This document shows, one piece after another, positions 23,743-35,422 of a stretch of 64,000 bases of DNA; the first letter of the stretch is position 1; each line of letters begins with the position of its first letter. The position numbers were made by a program, and so were the translations under genes. The stretch lies in the NCBI GenBank assembly GCA_038380435.1, contig JAWZYU010000011.1:85288501-85352500 (forward strand), given 5' to 3'. This DNA comes from Ryuthela nishihirai. Taxonomy: Eukaryota; Arthropoda; Arachnida; Araneae; Heptathelidae. Below the pieces are notes generated by a model that searched no databases, had not been told where the DNA came from, and saw only the letters and a list, made by a program, of their open reading frames with translations.

Positions 23743-25700
23743 ATAATGTCACCTTTTGTAGCTATTTTCTTTTCGCTGAAAACGTTTCAGTTCTAAGATA
23801 GTGCACCTGGTATGAAATATATAGGAAAATTGTGCGAACAACAAGATGATGGAAGTAATTTCTTCTGATGTACATGTTGGAGAAGGTCAGAGCATCCGAG
23901 GTCGAAAGGTTTCTCCTCACTTCATAGAGGAGATGAAGTTTATGGCCACTCTATGTTTGGCATGGTCGCTATGTCATAGTTCGACCCATACAGAGGGCAT
24001 CAAAGAGTTGAGTCATACACCTTTCATGTGAAAAAGTGTGTCTCTGTCGGCGTGATCGAGGGATTCGATTGGATTGAGGTCAGAGGTAAAATCTCAATGT
24101 AGGGTTTAATAGATTTCAGCCCCTGCTATTAAAAGAGTCTATGTGACAAAATGCATCAGATAGTCTGAGACCAATAACGTTTATTGCTATAGTCCGCGTG
24201 ACTAAATGATTGAAGCAGTCTGCATGATTGTAGAGCTGCAAGGATAACACTAAGGAGTGATAATCTGCCAACTTCATAACTCATATCCCACCAACAGGAT
24301 GATAGCATGTTAAGGAAATAATAAATTCTATTCGTTAAATTTTTCACTTACTATCGAAACGTTCATCAGTCAAAAGAAACTGTGTTGGCTTTATTATATC
24401 TAAACACCTCCCTAAGGCTAGCACATAGTGGCACAATTTAATTATTGATTCAACACTCTCCAACATGAGTAACGGATTGAATAATCCGTGACCCTGAGTT
24501 CAATATAAATGTTAATGCCGAGTGTTCATCCCATTAAGTCTGAGACGACTGGCGACAATGCCTATAGTGCATTAAAGAAAGAGCTAGAGATATCACATTA
24601 AAAACAATTATTAATGTGAATAAATATTATACTTCTAATTAATGCGTAGTATTGCCATAATTTGTCTCAGTGAAGACATGCGGTTCAGGGACATCAAAGA
24701 CTAAACAAATGTCAAAGATCTGTTGTGGTGATAAGCGAAAGATCTCAGATGACATCAGTGCTATTCATTCGGGAGCCCACTAAACATTACGAAGTCCTTT
24801 TAGTGATGCTCAAAACTTTCTCCATCATCCATGCATGGTCAAGGGATATATTATTTTAAATGACGTTGAACCAGCAAATATATTTTGATTTTAATTGCTT
24901 TTCTTGAAAACCAAGATTAGGTTTATGTTGCGTACTTGTTTAATGGGGAGGCGAGTTTAACATGCATGAAAGTACAGGAATTTGAAATTGCCTCATTTTA
25001 TCAGAAATAAAACTTTAAGTTACTTTCTCTTAATTAAAGTAGATGCAATCCTTGTTTAACGCGTACTAGCTCTAACGCAGTTTCTTTTGCCTTTTTTTAG
25101 CATAACGTCTTTAATCTTAAAACTTTTACGTAGATAAATAAGCTTAAATATTTGGTGCATCAGTCTGTCTGGTTGTGTGACTTGAAAATAAGTGTTTTAC
25201 TTAAAGAATTTACAATTCAATTAAATCTTAAAGTTGTAGTCTTAATTCTGCGAGCCCGTAAGAGGCATCACCTCCAATCTTCAAGGTTCTATATTTTTTT
25301 CTTTCTCTCTTCCCCTCCCAAAATAAAAACCAGAGTCTACGGCTCGTAAGGTTGGCTACTCGATCAATCTACTCCCAGATTAGAGGAAGGGGAGACGAGG
25401 TTGTGACCAGTTTATGGAATGCTACAAATATATATTGCGCATGAAACGGGAACAGGCAAAGCAAATCACGGTGATTCTTTTCTTATTAAGGAAGGAATTG
25501 TAAAAGGAACTAATAGATCATATATGTTCACACTTATGTAATGTTTTAGTAAAAACTGAAAATTATAAATGTTATAATTATTTTTGTTGACTATAATGCA
25601 ACGAAAAAATAGAGCAAAGAGATCAATAAGATATGAAACATACAATCAAATAAAAAATATATCGCTATTTAACGCGGGTCCTCTCGATTCGCATCTCTAA
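23743..25700. other. spacer without recognised genes
   Basis: AT-rich DNA. Short open frames (for example 23846-24031 plus) have no family signature. No terminal repeats or target duplications were recognised. Confidence 0.45.
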
Positions 25701-25706
25701 CATAAA

Positions 25707-26665
25707 CGGGGGTTACTTATACCCTCGATTTAAATGGTGGGATAGGTTCGAGAAATCACCGTGTAAATTGAAACCGTGCAAATCGAAACCAATAACTTAC
25801 AGAAAAAATTCATTTTTACGTATTTTTCTGAAATTTTAGCTCAGCAATAATAATAAGCATTAATGCGACATTATTTTGCACTTTATTTGCACTAATTCAG
25901 ATAAGTTTAGATTAATTTCTCAAAGATTTCTTTTTGGTCACGAAAAATACTCATCGTTAATGCAGACGTACACTATCGAATTTGATTTGAATTCGAAATT
26001 GAAGAAGGATACTTATGAATCGAATAGAAATTAGAAATTAAGCATTTGTAGCAACATCTAGTGCTTAGAAATTAAGCCATTGTACCAACACCTAGTGCTT
26101 TATTTTGTAAAATTAGCATTTATGTTTCATTGCAAAGCCATCCAGCTTATGTTAAGGAACATGGTATTTACGTATCAGCTATATTTAGCCAGTATAATAG
26201 TCTGCAAAGTTAAACTTGGTGCTAAAAATGAGATTAAACACGTTTTTATTAGTCTGAAAATTCAGTTTAGAAAAAGTCAGATCGTGCTGCCGATTCGAAA
26301 CAGGCTTCATTTGGATCTCGTAAGAGAGATTTGCATTATAATAGCAAGGACATAATTTTATACAAATAATATAAATATAATTTGTTATAGATGAGGATTA
26401 TATTAATGTAGAAATTTTATTATAATTTATTTATTCTTTAAACTAAATATGTTAATTAAAATCATTTCGTTGGTTTTTGCTTTCGGATAACAATCTAATA
26501 AAATCCCTTGGCACTGTGCCAATGCTGCTTCATAATATGTCTTATATCTACATACTTAAAAATTTCATGTGTATCGTGTAAAACCGAGCGTATCACCGTG
26601 TAAGTGGAAACTGGTTGCATTTTTTTGACCATGTGAAACTGAAACCGTGTAAATCGAGGGATAGG
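25707..26665. mobile_element. possible pogo-like non-autonomous element
   Basis: The left end (TTATACCCTCGATTTAAATG, then CACCGTGTAAATTGAAACCG) and the right end read inwards (CTATCCCTCGATTTACACGG) share a diverged inverted repeat. The CCTCGATTTA core resembles pogo/Tigger-type ends. Phrases such as GTGTAAATCGA recur near both ends. No transposase was recognised between them, and the target duplication is uncertain. Confidence 0.4.
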
Positions 26666-26754
26666 TATAGCTATTTTTTCCGATGAAGGGAGAATCTGAA
26701 TTTGAAACGAATTGCCAAAAGTAAGCAAGACAAATCAGTTTGATAAAGGGTGCA

Positions 26755-26995
26755 TGGGAGAAATGTTGCAATCGATTGCAAAGCCATCCAGCTTCTTTCC
26801 GACTTCCACCGAATGGCACTTCAGGGTTCACAGCGGCATTCCAGAGCCCAAAGGGCGTTCCCCCATTCTCTCTGTCTCGGAGTTCAAGGAGCGGGCGGAA
26901 GGAAAAGCGTTTCAAGCTGCGACGGCGAGAGTCGAACCTGGATGGCAAGGCGCGACAGCATTGCCGGATGCCATCATTCAGTTGGATAATTTATT
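26755..26995 (-). other. GC-rich island with tRNA-like B box
   Basis: This stretch is clearly more GC-rich than its surroundings and is open in several frames. On the minus strand CCAGGTTCGACTCTCGCC matches a polymerase III B box, so it may be an unrecognised tRNA-derived SINE. A similar RLWN-containing translated stretch occurs at 46540-46640, which hints at a repeat rather than an exon. Confidence 0.3.
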
Positions 26996-26999
26996 TTTA

Positions 27000-28112
27000 T
27001 TTTTAGCCAGTCCCTCATCTCTCCTGCCCTCGACCGTGCAGGCAGTAGAAATATGATTGATACTTTCGATCGCCAATTGGCTGATTTCGAAACTCAAGGT
27101 AAGAACAAACGGATAAAAAAACCCGATCTATGCAATGCGTTTCAGCCTAGTTCGGGTCACAGAGGTCACGGGCAAGCCTTGTCTAGTATGTCAGGAGTTT
27201 GTTTAGGCTATATTGCGTCACATCTAGGTCAGCGATAGCCCGAGTCCAAAAAATTTCCATTTCATGGCGACAGAGCAATTAACTCAGTCTGTCCGTTAGA
27301 AAGAATACTGCTCGTATTTTCCAGACTATCTATTACGCTTCAGGCTCCTCTTGATGATAGAAGAAAACATCGTTTGCTTCGCCCACAGCAGTCGAGTCAC
27401 TTTCGTTGACCCACTTTCTAATATCCGCAACAGAAAATAAAAAAATTTTGACTTTCACTGAAAGTTCAGGAAATGCTCTGCGAACAAATTTGGAAATATA
27501 CGCTACTCTGCCAAAATTATTTTTACACTACGATGTCAGTGGATAGACAAATTCGTATCTCCGAAACGTTTTAAATGGACTTTTTTTTATTTAAAATTAT
27601 TATTACAGATCATTTACAGGCATGAATCAAAAAATATTTAGCTATTTACTTTACTTGAATATTTATTTACAGCATCATAATTAGACACTTTATCTTAAAA
27701 AATAACGAAAATATTAATGATAACTGTTATATCACATCATTTATTTGTTCTTTTAAAAGCCGTGGACTTTTTTACTTCTGAATATTTTCAGTTTTGGAAG
27801 AACTTCTTTAGATCTAGGAAAATTGTTGTTCAGTTTCCATTGATCTTCAAATTGAGGTTAAATAATTGTTTCCATTGTTCACAAAACTGCAAATAAATGA
27901 TTAAGTTCCAATTGCTGTTTAAATTGTTCTTAAACGAATCAGTCTGTATTTATGTATAAATTCACTGCTAAATAATTCCATTTTCACTGCTATTTAATGT
28001 GATCTATAGTAAAAGGATTCAATTTACATTGATCTGTAAATTTTTGTAAAGTGATTAAGCTCCCATTACTCTTTAAATTGCTATTAAATTATTTATTTTC
28101 CAATACTCCCTA
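27000..28112. repeat. spacer ending in a degenerate tandem repeat
   Basis: From about 27830 to 28110 imperfect units of the type TTAAATGATTCAATTTACATT recur every 40-50 bp. The same unit type flanks the far end of the split mariner (35085-35205), as expected if that mariner inserted into this tandem array. The part before 27830 has no recognised feature. Confidence 0.6.
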
Positions 28113-29481
28113 TGGAGGGCGCTTAAAAAGTTATTAACACGTGTCAGTAGATTTGTGCTCGTTCCCCGAGGTTAACGAGCTACGACTTGTTCGTAAGTTT
28201 GTCTAAACTTGTCATTAGTATTAAAAACAAGGGCCCTTTGTCGTTTCTCTCTTTGCGTGTGGAGCATAAAATTCCGTCTGAAAAATCTGTGGGGTTATTA
28301 TGGAGCCTACTAAAGGCAGTAAATATTTTACATTTATACATATATGAAGATTTGGCAAAATGTGAAAGAATCTATGCCGATTTATCACAAGTATATGGCG
28401 ATCATGCCTGTTCATATGGCAATGTTGCGGGATGGATGCGCAAATTCAGAGAAGGACGCCAGAGCTTCGAAGACCTCCCTCCTGCAGAAAGACCGAAAGA
28501 AGTCGTGAACGAGAGAACCATCGCTGCTGTTCGTGACTCATTAAGGAAAACCCACACATCACCGTTCAGGTAATAAGTTTAGAAGTCAGTGTATCGATTT
28601 GGCAGTGTGGAAACAATTATCCATTAACATTTAAAGTTTCGAAAAATCTGTGCCAAATGGTTACCCCACAAACTGACAGAACAGCAAAAATGGGCTAGAC
28701 TCGACTCGTGCAAGGAGATGCTGGAAATGTTTGAACCTAGTGGACCCAAATAGTTAACAGACATTTTTCACAGGTGATAAGACGTAGTTTTATTACTAAA
28801 CAAATCCTGGAAAGATCAACAACTATGTTTGGGATGCAAAAAATGAATCGCGTCTCCAAATCCTCCGACAATACACCACATTTGAGCATTTGCCACTCAA
28901 GAAAGAGGATGTTCATAATTTTTTTCAATTCCCAAGGATTGGTAGACGTGGACATCTTACCTGGAAAAATGACTGTTTATTGTCAATACTACACCAACAT
29001 TGTTTTGCTCAAAATAGTTAAAGAGATGAAGGAGCAGCGTCGAACATCAGGATTGTCTAGGATTCTCCTTCTTCGTGACAATGCATGTGCTCAGAAAACC
29101 CGGAAAGGTATGGCCTACTCTGAAGCAGGAAAAAATCAAACATACACCGCATTCTGCATATTCCTTACCTTATACCTGAATATTCCTTCCTATACCTTGG
29201 ACCATTGCAAATTTTGCTTGTTTCCGAAAATTACAAAAGAACTTGCATGGAAACCTTTGTTAAGGGTACCAGACCTTGCAAAATGCGCTCATTCAGAGTT
29301 ACGGTGTATTCCCCAACAGGAGACAGTCGCTCAAAAAAGTATCCGAACACTACGGTTGATTACAGAATTCAGAAAAAATATCTGGCAACGATTTTTTTTA
29401 GAAATCAGTGATCTGGCAACCTTCGTGTTCTGTAATCAACCGTAGTGTTCGGATACTTTTTTGAGCGACTGTACCACTAAC
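28113..29481 (+). pseudogene. mariner, copy 1, 5' part (continues at 34931-35079)
   Basis: The left terminus GGAGGGCGCTTAAAAAGTTA follows TA at 28111. The transposase N-terminal region reads ADLSQVYGDHACSYGNVAGW and FREGRQSFEDLPPAERP, a mariner helix-turn-helix, open at 28187-28573. The catalytic region (28640-29300) is frame-broken but recognisable: VLLKIVKEMKEQ (a VLLHETGKEM-like region), LLRDNACAQK-like sequence (second Asp) and LFPKITKEL. It continues through GGTACCAGACCTTGC and breaks at 29481. A 148-bp palindromic MITE is inserted at 29324. The missing C-terminus and right terminus lie about 5.4 kb downstream. Confidence 0.85.
29324..29471. mobile_element. palindromic Tc1/mariner-type MITE, copy 1
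   Basis: The ends are CAGTCGCTCAAAAAAGTATC in inverted orientation, and the arms include GTTGATTACAGAA. It is shorter than its relative at 41253-41466 because part of the right arm is missing. It lies within the mariner sequence: CCCCAACAG precedes it and TACCAC follows, as in mariner copy 2. Confidence 0.88.
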
Positions 29482-30436
29482 CAGTAACGGCCTGGGCTGC
29501 CGGGACACCGGAAGAATTCTCGGTAGGCCAGTCACAAAATCTGGCTTCGAGGCCGGTATGTGAGTAGTTGATTCTTAATCAATAAATAATGGACATAGAA
29601 TCATGCTCAAATGTCGTGAACTGGTTAATGGAAAATATGAAAGAATGGAATTGAAATCTCAGGGCCGTGGGACGTAGGGCTACGGCACTGAATTACGAAA
29701 CACAGACGATAGGCAGACACGAAGGAAGAGACCGTTACTTCGAAACGATTCAAAGCAGAAAGGGATTGCGACCAAAGTCAAAAATCGACTTGTTGCGAAT
29801 TACAAAAATTATATATAGTATTGAAGCGAATTATCCAGTGCATCTGCAATTTTTATTGATTATATCAATCTTCATATTTTATTCTTAAAATTAAGATATT
29901 GAGAAATTCAATTTTTTATGAATGAAACAGCGTTTCTTTACGATTAATTTTAATATCTTTAATTTCAACTGTTCGAAAAAAAATTAAAGGTGCTTTTTTC
30001 TGCTCTCTACGATGGAATAAAATAAAAAAATTGTGTATGAAGAGGGTTTTTCTTTGTCATTCTTTTGTGACAGAAGGAAAATAGCTTTAATGTAAAGTGA
30101 AAAATAGTAAAAATGCCACCAATTCACAAACTAAATTTAACATTATGCTCAGTGGCAGATTACCACACATGTGCACGAAGCGCTTGCCTGGGGCCTCAAA
30201 ACAGTTAAAACATGATTTTTGTTTCAATATTTTATTTCATAAAGTATTTCACAGCCAGTATAATCTACTACTTACGTACAAACCCGAATTTTTCTTTGAT
30301 ATTTAACATATTGTGATATTTGTTACTACACTATAAAGATCAGATATTTATTTTCGTGTATGATTCTTTTCCTGTTTATTATTCAGAATTAGCAGTTTTG
30401 TAAAATAACATATTAAACTTTTTATTTACGCACTTC

Positions 30437-30804
30437 TGTAATTGAATCAGTCGGTAGTCTTTAGGAAATCTGTAGTTCCAGGTTCGAGTCTCAGCTGGAC
30501 CAGCGTTGATTTTTTTCTCCGCAAAATCCCCGTCCAGCCTTCGGTCATTAGGAGACATCGATGAGCTTGGGAAAGCCGCCGTCCGTCCGATGGGGACATT
30601 AAGCCATGGCTCTGTGTGCGGGAGAAGGTGCACGTTAAGGAACACGCTGGATGGCCTTGGCAGGAGACTACCATCTGTCTCTCAACAGCTGTCCAGTGCA
30701 TCCACTCCTTCAACCTTCTCTGAGCCTTCGAGGTTCTTGTGTCCTGGCCATTTAGTCCATTGTGTGCAAAAAAGTGTTGCTCAGAGGTAAAACTAACCAA
30801 CCCA
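30437..30804 (+). mobile_element. SINE family A, nearly full-length
   Basis: The tRNA-like head has GAATCAGTCGGTAG (A box) and CAGGTTCGAGTCTC (B box). The body runs through GCCGCCGTCCGTCCGATG, GAACACGCTGGATGGCCTTG and CTCTCAACAGCTGTCCAGTG to the tail GCTCAGAGGTAAAAC. It matches the full copy at 63082-63469 on the other strand throughout. Confidence 0.9.
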
Positions 30805-31476
30805 GGTTCAAATCTCACCTTGGCCAGCGTTGAGATTTATCTCCGCAAACCTCATACCCTGCCGTTGTTCAGTAGGAGTTACCTATGGACAGGGATGTAC
30901 CCAAAGTGGAGACTCCCCCCCCCCCCCCCCAGAAAATCTTGTCGTCTTATACTAAATCTTAAACTTGTCCACCTGCTTCGAAATCCAAAACTGTATAATT
31001 TTTATTTAGTCCTACATTTTACGTCCGATACTAAAAATAGATTAGAAAAGCAACAACTATAAAATCTCATTCTATACAAAATATAATTTCAATCTTTCCT
31101 TTTTCTGTTCGGCGCAATGTTTTAATAATTGGGAAACCCTCGTCAAGTCTTACTCTCATGCCCCTCTCCCCCGAGGCTAAATCCTGGTTACTTGCCTGCA
31201 TATGGGCTTGGAAAGGCTGCCTTCCGTTACGCAGTGGCCACGTGTGCGAGCGAGTCATAACTTGTACTCGCTAAATAACACATTGCTTAATAACACACAT
31301 AACACATTGCACATGCTTTGACGGGAGGCTATCATCTACATTCAAACAATTTCCAGTGGGTCCCCTCCCCCAAATTTTCTTTGAGCTCTCGAGGTCCTTG
31401 TGACCTGGCCATATAGCCTATTGCGTGCAAAAAAGTGCCGCTCAGAGGTAAAACAACTCAACTCACCTATTTTTGT
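30805..31476 (+). mobile_element. SINE family A, second tandem copy, split by a MITE
   Basis: Starts directly after the previous copy with CCCAGGTTCAAATCTCACC (B box) and lacks the A box. It runs to AGTAGGAGTTACCTATGGA, is interrupted by the 309-bp MITE, and resumes at CATATGGGCTTGGAAAGGCT to end in CCGCTCAGAGGTAAAACAAC at about 31460. Confidence 0.85.
30890..31198. mobile_element. hAT-type MITE inside the second SINE
   Basis: The ends are CAGGGATGTACCCA and, read inwards from the right, CAGGCAAGTAACCA (11 of 14 matching). The 8-bp flanks CCTATGGA (30882-30889) and CATATGGG (31199-31206) match at 6 of 8 positions, and both match the uninterrupted SINE sequence. Each end has a C/G homopolymer-rich inner stretch. 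Confidence 0.8.
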
Positions 31477-32039
31477 AAGTTTTAAAACTGTTGCAATTTC
31501 CGTAACCCCCTCCCCCTCCAGGATAGTTGGGGGACTCTCGAACTTATTGCGCCTGTGGTCTTCAGGTATCTTAATCCGCCACTGATTATGCTAATCATCA
31601 GATTGTAACCTTTGTAATCTGAAAACAATTAGTGCTCCTAAGTGCCCTAAGAGTATACAAGTACATGATACATAGACTGTCTAAAGCAGAAAGGCCCTTG
31701 TTACATCAATGGCTTGGCAAGATCGAAATTCCGTAGCCTCTTAAATAAATTTTATGTGGGAAAATGGGATAGATGAGCCAAATATATAATTTAAATCTAT
31801 GGGAATTTCGATTTTCACCAATATTCATCGAATATTTAAAGAGTTCTGGTAGCGGAAACAAAATACGGGTTAGTGCTCGTCTTAATTGTTTCTATAAAGG
31901 TTGATACAAAGAAATAGGAAAACAGGAGCAAGAATAATCGCTCACGTGATTACCCAATCTGTTATTTAATCAAGAACTTAATTACCATTAGTAGATATGA
32001 TCATGTTTCCAATGATAGAATAGTTTGTAAATTCCATTC

Positions 32040-32310
32040 ATGTAGAAACTCTTGCTTCGGTATAACGAAGTCGGCAATGCACTCTTTCACCTCGACGTCA
32101 TTCCAAACTTCCTATTTGAAATGAAATTTTTCGAGGATCAGAACAGATGGAAATCGAGAGAGCCAGGTTCGTCAAATATGAGGGATGCCTCATTATTTTC
32201 CAGCCGAATTGCTGCAGTTTCTGCTGTATTCGTAATGCGTTACGTTGTCCTGCTGGAACACGACACCATTTCTGTTTACCAACGCCAGCCTCCAGAAAAA
32301 CGTTGGTAAA
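32040..32310 (-). pseudogene. mariner-type transposase C-terminal fragment
   Basis: On the minus strand LVNRNGVVFQQDNVTHYEYS matches the second catalytic Asp region of mariner transposases (usually FHQDNARPH). The sequence continues through broken frames to a KECIADF-like C-terminus. The third catalytic block (SPDL) is missing. It does not overlap mariner copies 1 and 2 in type and looks closer to the Hsmar-like group, which is tentative. Confidence 0.6.
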
Positions 32311-32690
32311 CAGGAAAAAAAGCGTTGATAAACCTTGGAAGCATTGGTAAACAGAACAGTTGGCCAGACTGCCAACTTTTCTATTGCCAACGCTTTGTCA
32401 TACACATGTCATACCACCAGTAAGAAGTGCTTTTAGCACCTCTTACTGGTGGTATGACATGTGTATGACAAATCGTTGGCAATGGTAGTATGACATGTGT
32501 ATGACAAAGCGTTGGCAATGGTAATATGACATGTGTATGACAAAGCGTTGGCAATGGTGGTATGACATGTGTATGACAAAGCGTTGGCATACCACCAGTA
32601 AGAGGTGCTAAAAGCACCTCTTACTAGTGGTATGACATGGTCTGGTTACTGGTTTAGCACCTCTTACTGGTGGTATGACATGTTCCATTC
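32269..32690. repeat. cluster of palindromes and a 36-bp tandem repeat
   Basis: Three inverted repeats sit side by side. (1) 32269-32316 has arms ending TGTTTACCAACG / CGTTGGTAAACA. (2) 32382-32482 has about 50-bp arms meeting at 32431 with a loop of a few bases; the inner arm is ACCACCAGTAAGARGTGCT. (3) 32588-32635 is a shorter copy of the same palindrome. Between (2) and (3) the outer arm GGTATGACATGTGTATGACA with AGCGTTGGCAATG is repeated three times with a period of about 36 bp. A further half arm ends at 32682. Frame-open runs here are artefacts of the repeat. Confidence 0.85.
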
Positions 32691-33112
32691 AAGTCTTTGC
32701 TTATAAAATGCAAAGAAACGGCAACTATAAGCGAGGAATTACAACATATAATTTCAAAATAGGACAATCTGAAAATAATAATAAAACATATATATATAAT
32801 AGACGAATTCAGTCTGACTCAGAAAGAATTAGCAGCAACGTGAAAAAGTGCACTAAGTAAAAATGATATCGTCAAGATTGTATTTGTGCTGTTCAACCAT
32901 TGTCGAATTTATATTGTAGAGGGTATAATAATATTTATGGAGTATGCAAATATGTCATTCCATTTGAATCTATCCAGTTGCGTGTGAATAAAGTTTTTCT
33001 TGTTTAAAAATTATGCAAAGGACTCACTCAGGAGTTTACTATCCAAAAAGAACTTTAGAACTCTTTATGTACATAGAGATAGATATTTTAGTTAGCTTAA
33101 AATATTCTATTA

Positions 33113-34078
33113 CGAGGGGCGTTGAAGTTATTCACATGCATCGGCAGAACAAAAGACGTTGCATTTACCTCAACAAAACTTTTACTGTCCCTCAAATTAC
33201 ACCCCTTCAGTATCTATGCAAAGTTGCAGACGTCTACGTCAATTCTGGAGCCCTTGGTGGTACTTCTGTTGGGGAATCGTCGACTCTGAATGAAAGCATT
33301 TTGCAAGGTCTTCCACTCTCGAAAAACATTTCCCAGAAAGATATTTTTTAATTTTTGGAATAAACCAAAAATCGGATGGTGCATGATCGGGTGAATATGC
33401 AGGATGAGGGTAGCTGTTTGATTTGTTCCTGCTCCAGATAGGTCATAATTTTCGGAGTTTTGAGAAAAGGAGAACCATTGACATGCCTGTTGTTGGAGGC
33501 TGCTCCTTCATCTCCTTACCCGTTTCATGCAAAACAATGTTGGTGTAGTATTAGACGTTTACAGTCATTTTATGAAGTAAGACATAGACGGCTACCATTC
33601 TTGGGAATTGAAAAAGAATTGTGAGCATTCTCTAACTTGAACGAAAGTCCGGTAGGAGGATTTCCGGACTCGGTTCATTTTCCGCAATCCAAAGTTGTCC
33701 ATTTTTCTGGGAGTTGTATAGTAATAAAGCCACACCTCATCCCCTGTGACAATGTCTGCTAACCGTTTGGTACCACTAGGTTCAACATTGCCCCGCATCT
33801 CTTTCGGAACTTTAAATGTTGATGAATAATTGTAAAATGTGTAATAAATGTAAAATATTTTCCCACCTTTAGTAGGTTTTATTGCAACAAGGCACAGATT
33901 TCGCAGACCGAAATTTTCCTGCCTTCAGAGAAGAAAGAAATAATGTTTCAGCCTTTGTTTCTAGCATGTAATGACAAGTTTAGACAAGCTTTGAAACAAA
34001 TCGTAGCTCGTGAGCTTCGAAGAAACAAGCGAAAATTTACAGACACGTGTCAAGAACTTTTCTTAACTATTTGGTCGC
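33113..34078 (-). pseudogene. mariner, copy 2 (inverted relative to copy 1)
   Basis: The 3' terminus on the plus strand is CGAGGGGCGTTGAAGTTATT after TA at 33111. The 5' end on the minus strand has AAAGTTCTTGACACGTGTC, matching the left end of copy 1. Minus-strand reading gives EPSGTKRLADIVTGDEVWLY with the first catalytic Asp, MDNFGLRKMNRVRKSSYRTF and a VLLHETGKEMKEQ-like region, then a KIKKYLSGKCF-like C-terminus. Most of the N-terminal helix-turn-helix is deleted, and several stops are present. It supplies the reference for the junctions of the split copy 1. Confidence 0.83.
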
Positions 34079-34930
34079 TAAATGCGCATCAGATATAGTA
34101 ATAAAATTCGATGGGTTAATTTCTTTCTGTCAATAAAAATCTACAATTTATCATTTTAATTGTAATTTAAGAATAACGTCCTCCCACTCGCCATCAAAGG
34201 AGAAATTTCGAATCTACCTAGTATCATGGGCACCCCCAATATCGGGTAAGAAAAAGCACTTTGTACCCTTTCCTTGCATTTCACGAAAAATAAGTTTAAA
34301 AATAAGTTAAATAGACACCAATCACTGTCACCAAGATAATTATTTTAATATAATTCATGTAACATTTTTTCGAGTTGAAATGTGCATTTTATTACCGTAT
34401 CCCAATCAAGTATCGTTTTTATTTTGCAAAGTGCTGACACTTGAGTAAGTTAAAAACAATTTTTTAACGTTTTTAAGTAATCATAAATTTTAGAAATGAC
34501 CAAAAAAAAAAAACGATGTTTCTGAATGGCGCAATCCGATTTGAGATTGGACGCGACGTAAAAGTCCATTTTTTTCCTAATAAGAATCTCAAAAGGAAAC
34601 GTTGAAGTAATTTCAATAACTTTTATTTGCAGGAGAGCAGAGAAGCAAATTCATTCTTCTGTATTTTGACGACCGCTCTTAGAAGATAAAAGAAAATATC
34701 CTTATAATAAGTATTGCTTTTACTTCTTTTTGAAATCTTCTCTCCCGGAGCCAAACCCCGTGTTGGAGGGGGATATTCTATACCCCCAACACCATGGTCA
34801 AAAACGTAGTCTTCTCCCCCCCCCCTTTCCCTAGGGAAAAATGTTTCTGAGGGCGATCTTGTGTGGCATGTATCCAGAGGCCGGTCCACTAACGATTCCA
34901 GGGCCGTTTCCATTTATCATTCCGCCACTG

Positions 34931-35079
34931 CGACCATGCGTTCCATAATTGACGTAGACGCATGCATCTTTGCATAGATGCTGGAGAGGAGGATTATGGG
35001 GAACAGTAAAAGTTTTGTTGAGGTAAGTGGTTTTTACATTCTACAGAATGCATGTCAAGAATCTTTTGAACGCCTCTCG
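34931..35079 (+). pseudogene. mariner, copy 1, 3' end (separated from 28113-29481)
   Basis: CCATAATTGACGTAGACGC, CTTTGCATAGATGCTG and AGTAAAAGTTTTGTTGAGGT match the 3' part of copy 2 in order, and the end CGAGAGGCGTTCAAAAGATT (read inwards) is the mariner terminus followed by TA. It starts within about 20 bp of where the 5' part breaks off at 29481, which supports both pieces being one element. Confidence 0.8.
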
Positions 35080-35217
35080 TAAATCGTTGTTAAATGAATC
35101 AGTTTTTATTGCTCCCTAAATCTCTCTTAAATGATTCAATTTACATTGTTGTATAAATTGCTGTTAAATGATTCAGTTTCCATTTATCTCTAAATATTTA
35201 GTGAATATTGTTTGGAA

Positions 35218-35422
35218 CAGGCCCGGATCTCGAAAAAAATGGGGGGGGAGGGCAAGAAACACGATCGAGCAGAAAAAATGCAAAAGAGACAAAGAGACTA
35301 AACCATTTCTTGAAGAATTCATGAAATATAAAAAAAGTTTAGTATTTTTTGCCTCCTTTACCATTATTAGCATTCTGCAAGGAGGGAGGGCATGACCTCT
35401 TCCCCCTACTAGATCCGGCCTA
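35218..35422. mobile_element. hAT-type MITE with exact 8-bp target duplication
   Basis: Flanked by GTTTGGAA at 35210-35217 and 35423-35430. The ends CAGGCCCGGATCT and, read inwards, TAGGCCGGATCT form the terminal inverted repeat; the interior is a weak palindrome with G-rich and C-rich ends. It is 205 bp with no coding potential. Confidence 0.9.

Larger units (their letters stand above)
30150..31584. mobile_element. hAT-like element with exact 8-bp target duplication
   Basis: Flanked by ATTATGCT at 30142-30149 and 31585-31592. The left end CAGTGGCAGATTA and the right end read inwards, CAGTGGCGGATTA, differ at one position in 13. It contains two adjacent family A SINEs, the second itself interrupted by a 309-bp hAT MITE. 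Without those insertions the element is about 0.4 kb, so it was a small non-autonomous element. Confidence 0.85.
29482..34930. mobile_element. 5.4-kb insertion block with hAT-like ends splitting the mariner
   Basis: The block begins CAGTAACGGCCTGG and, read inwards from the right, CAGTGGCGGAATGA (9 of 14 matching). The flanks on either side (CCACTAAC and CGACCATG) each match the mariner sequence CCACCAAG seen in copy 2, so they look like a decayed 8-bp target duplication. Inside lie a smaller hAT-like element, two SINEs, a mariner 3' fragment, a palindrome cluster and an inverted second mariner. No hAT transposase was found in it. Confidence 0.55.

Noticed and set aside
26565..27056. Several overlapping frames of 80-127 codons on both strands
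   Set aside because: Openness in many frames reflects GC-rich sequence; a B box and a similar stretch near 46540 point to a repeat, not an exon.
32381..32617. Frame encoding repeated PLPTLCHTHVI, at first sight a repeat protein
   Set aside because: It is the 36-bp tandem repeat and hairpin read on the minus strand.
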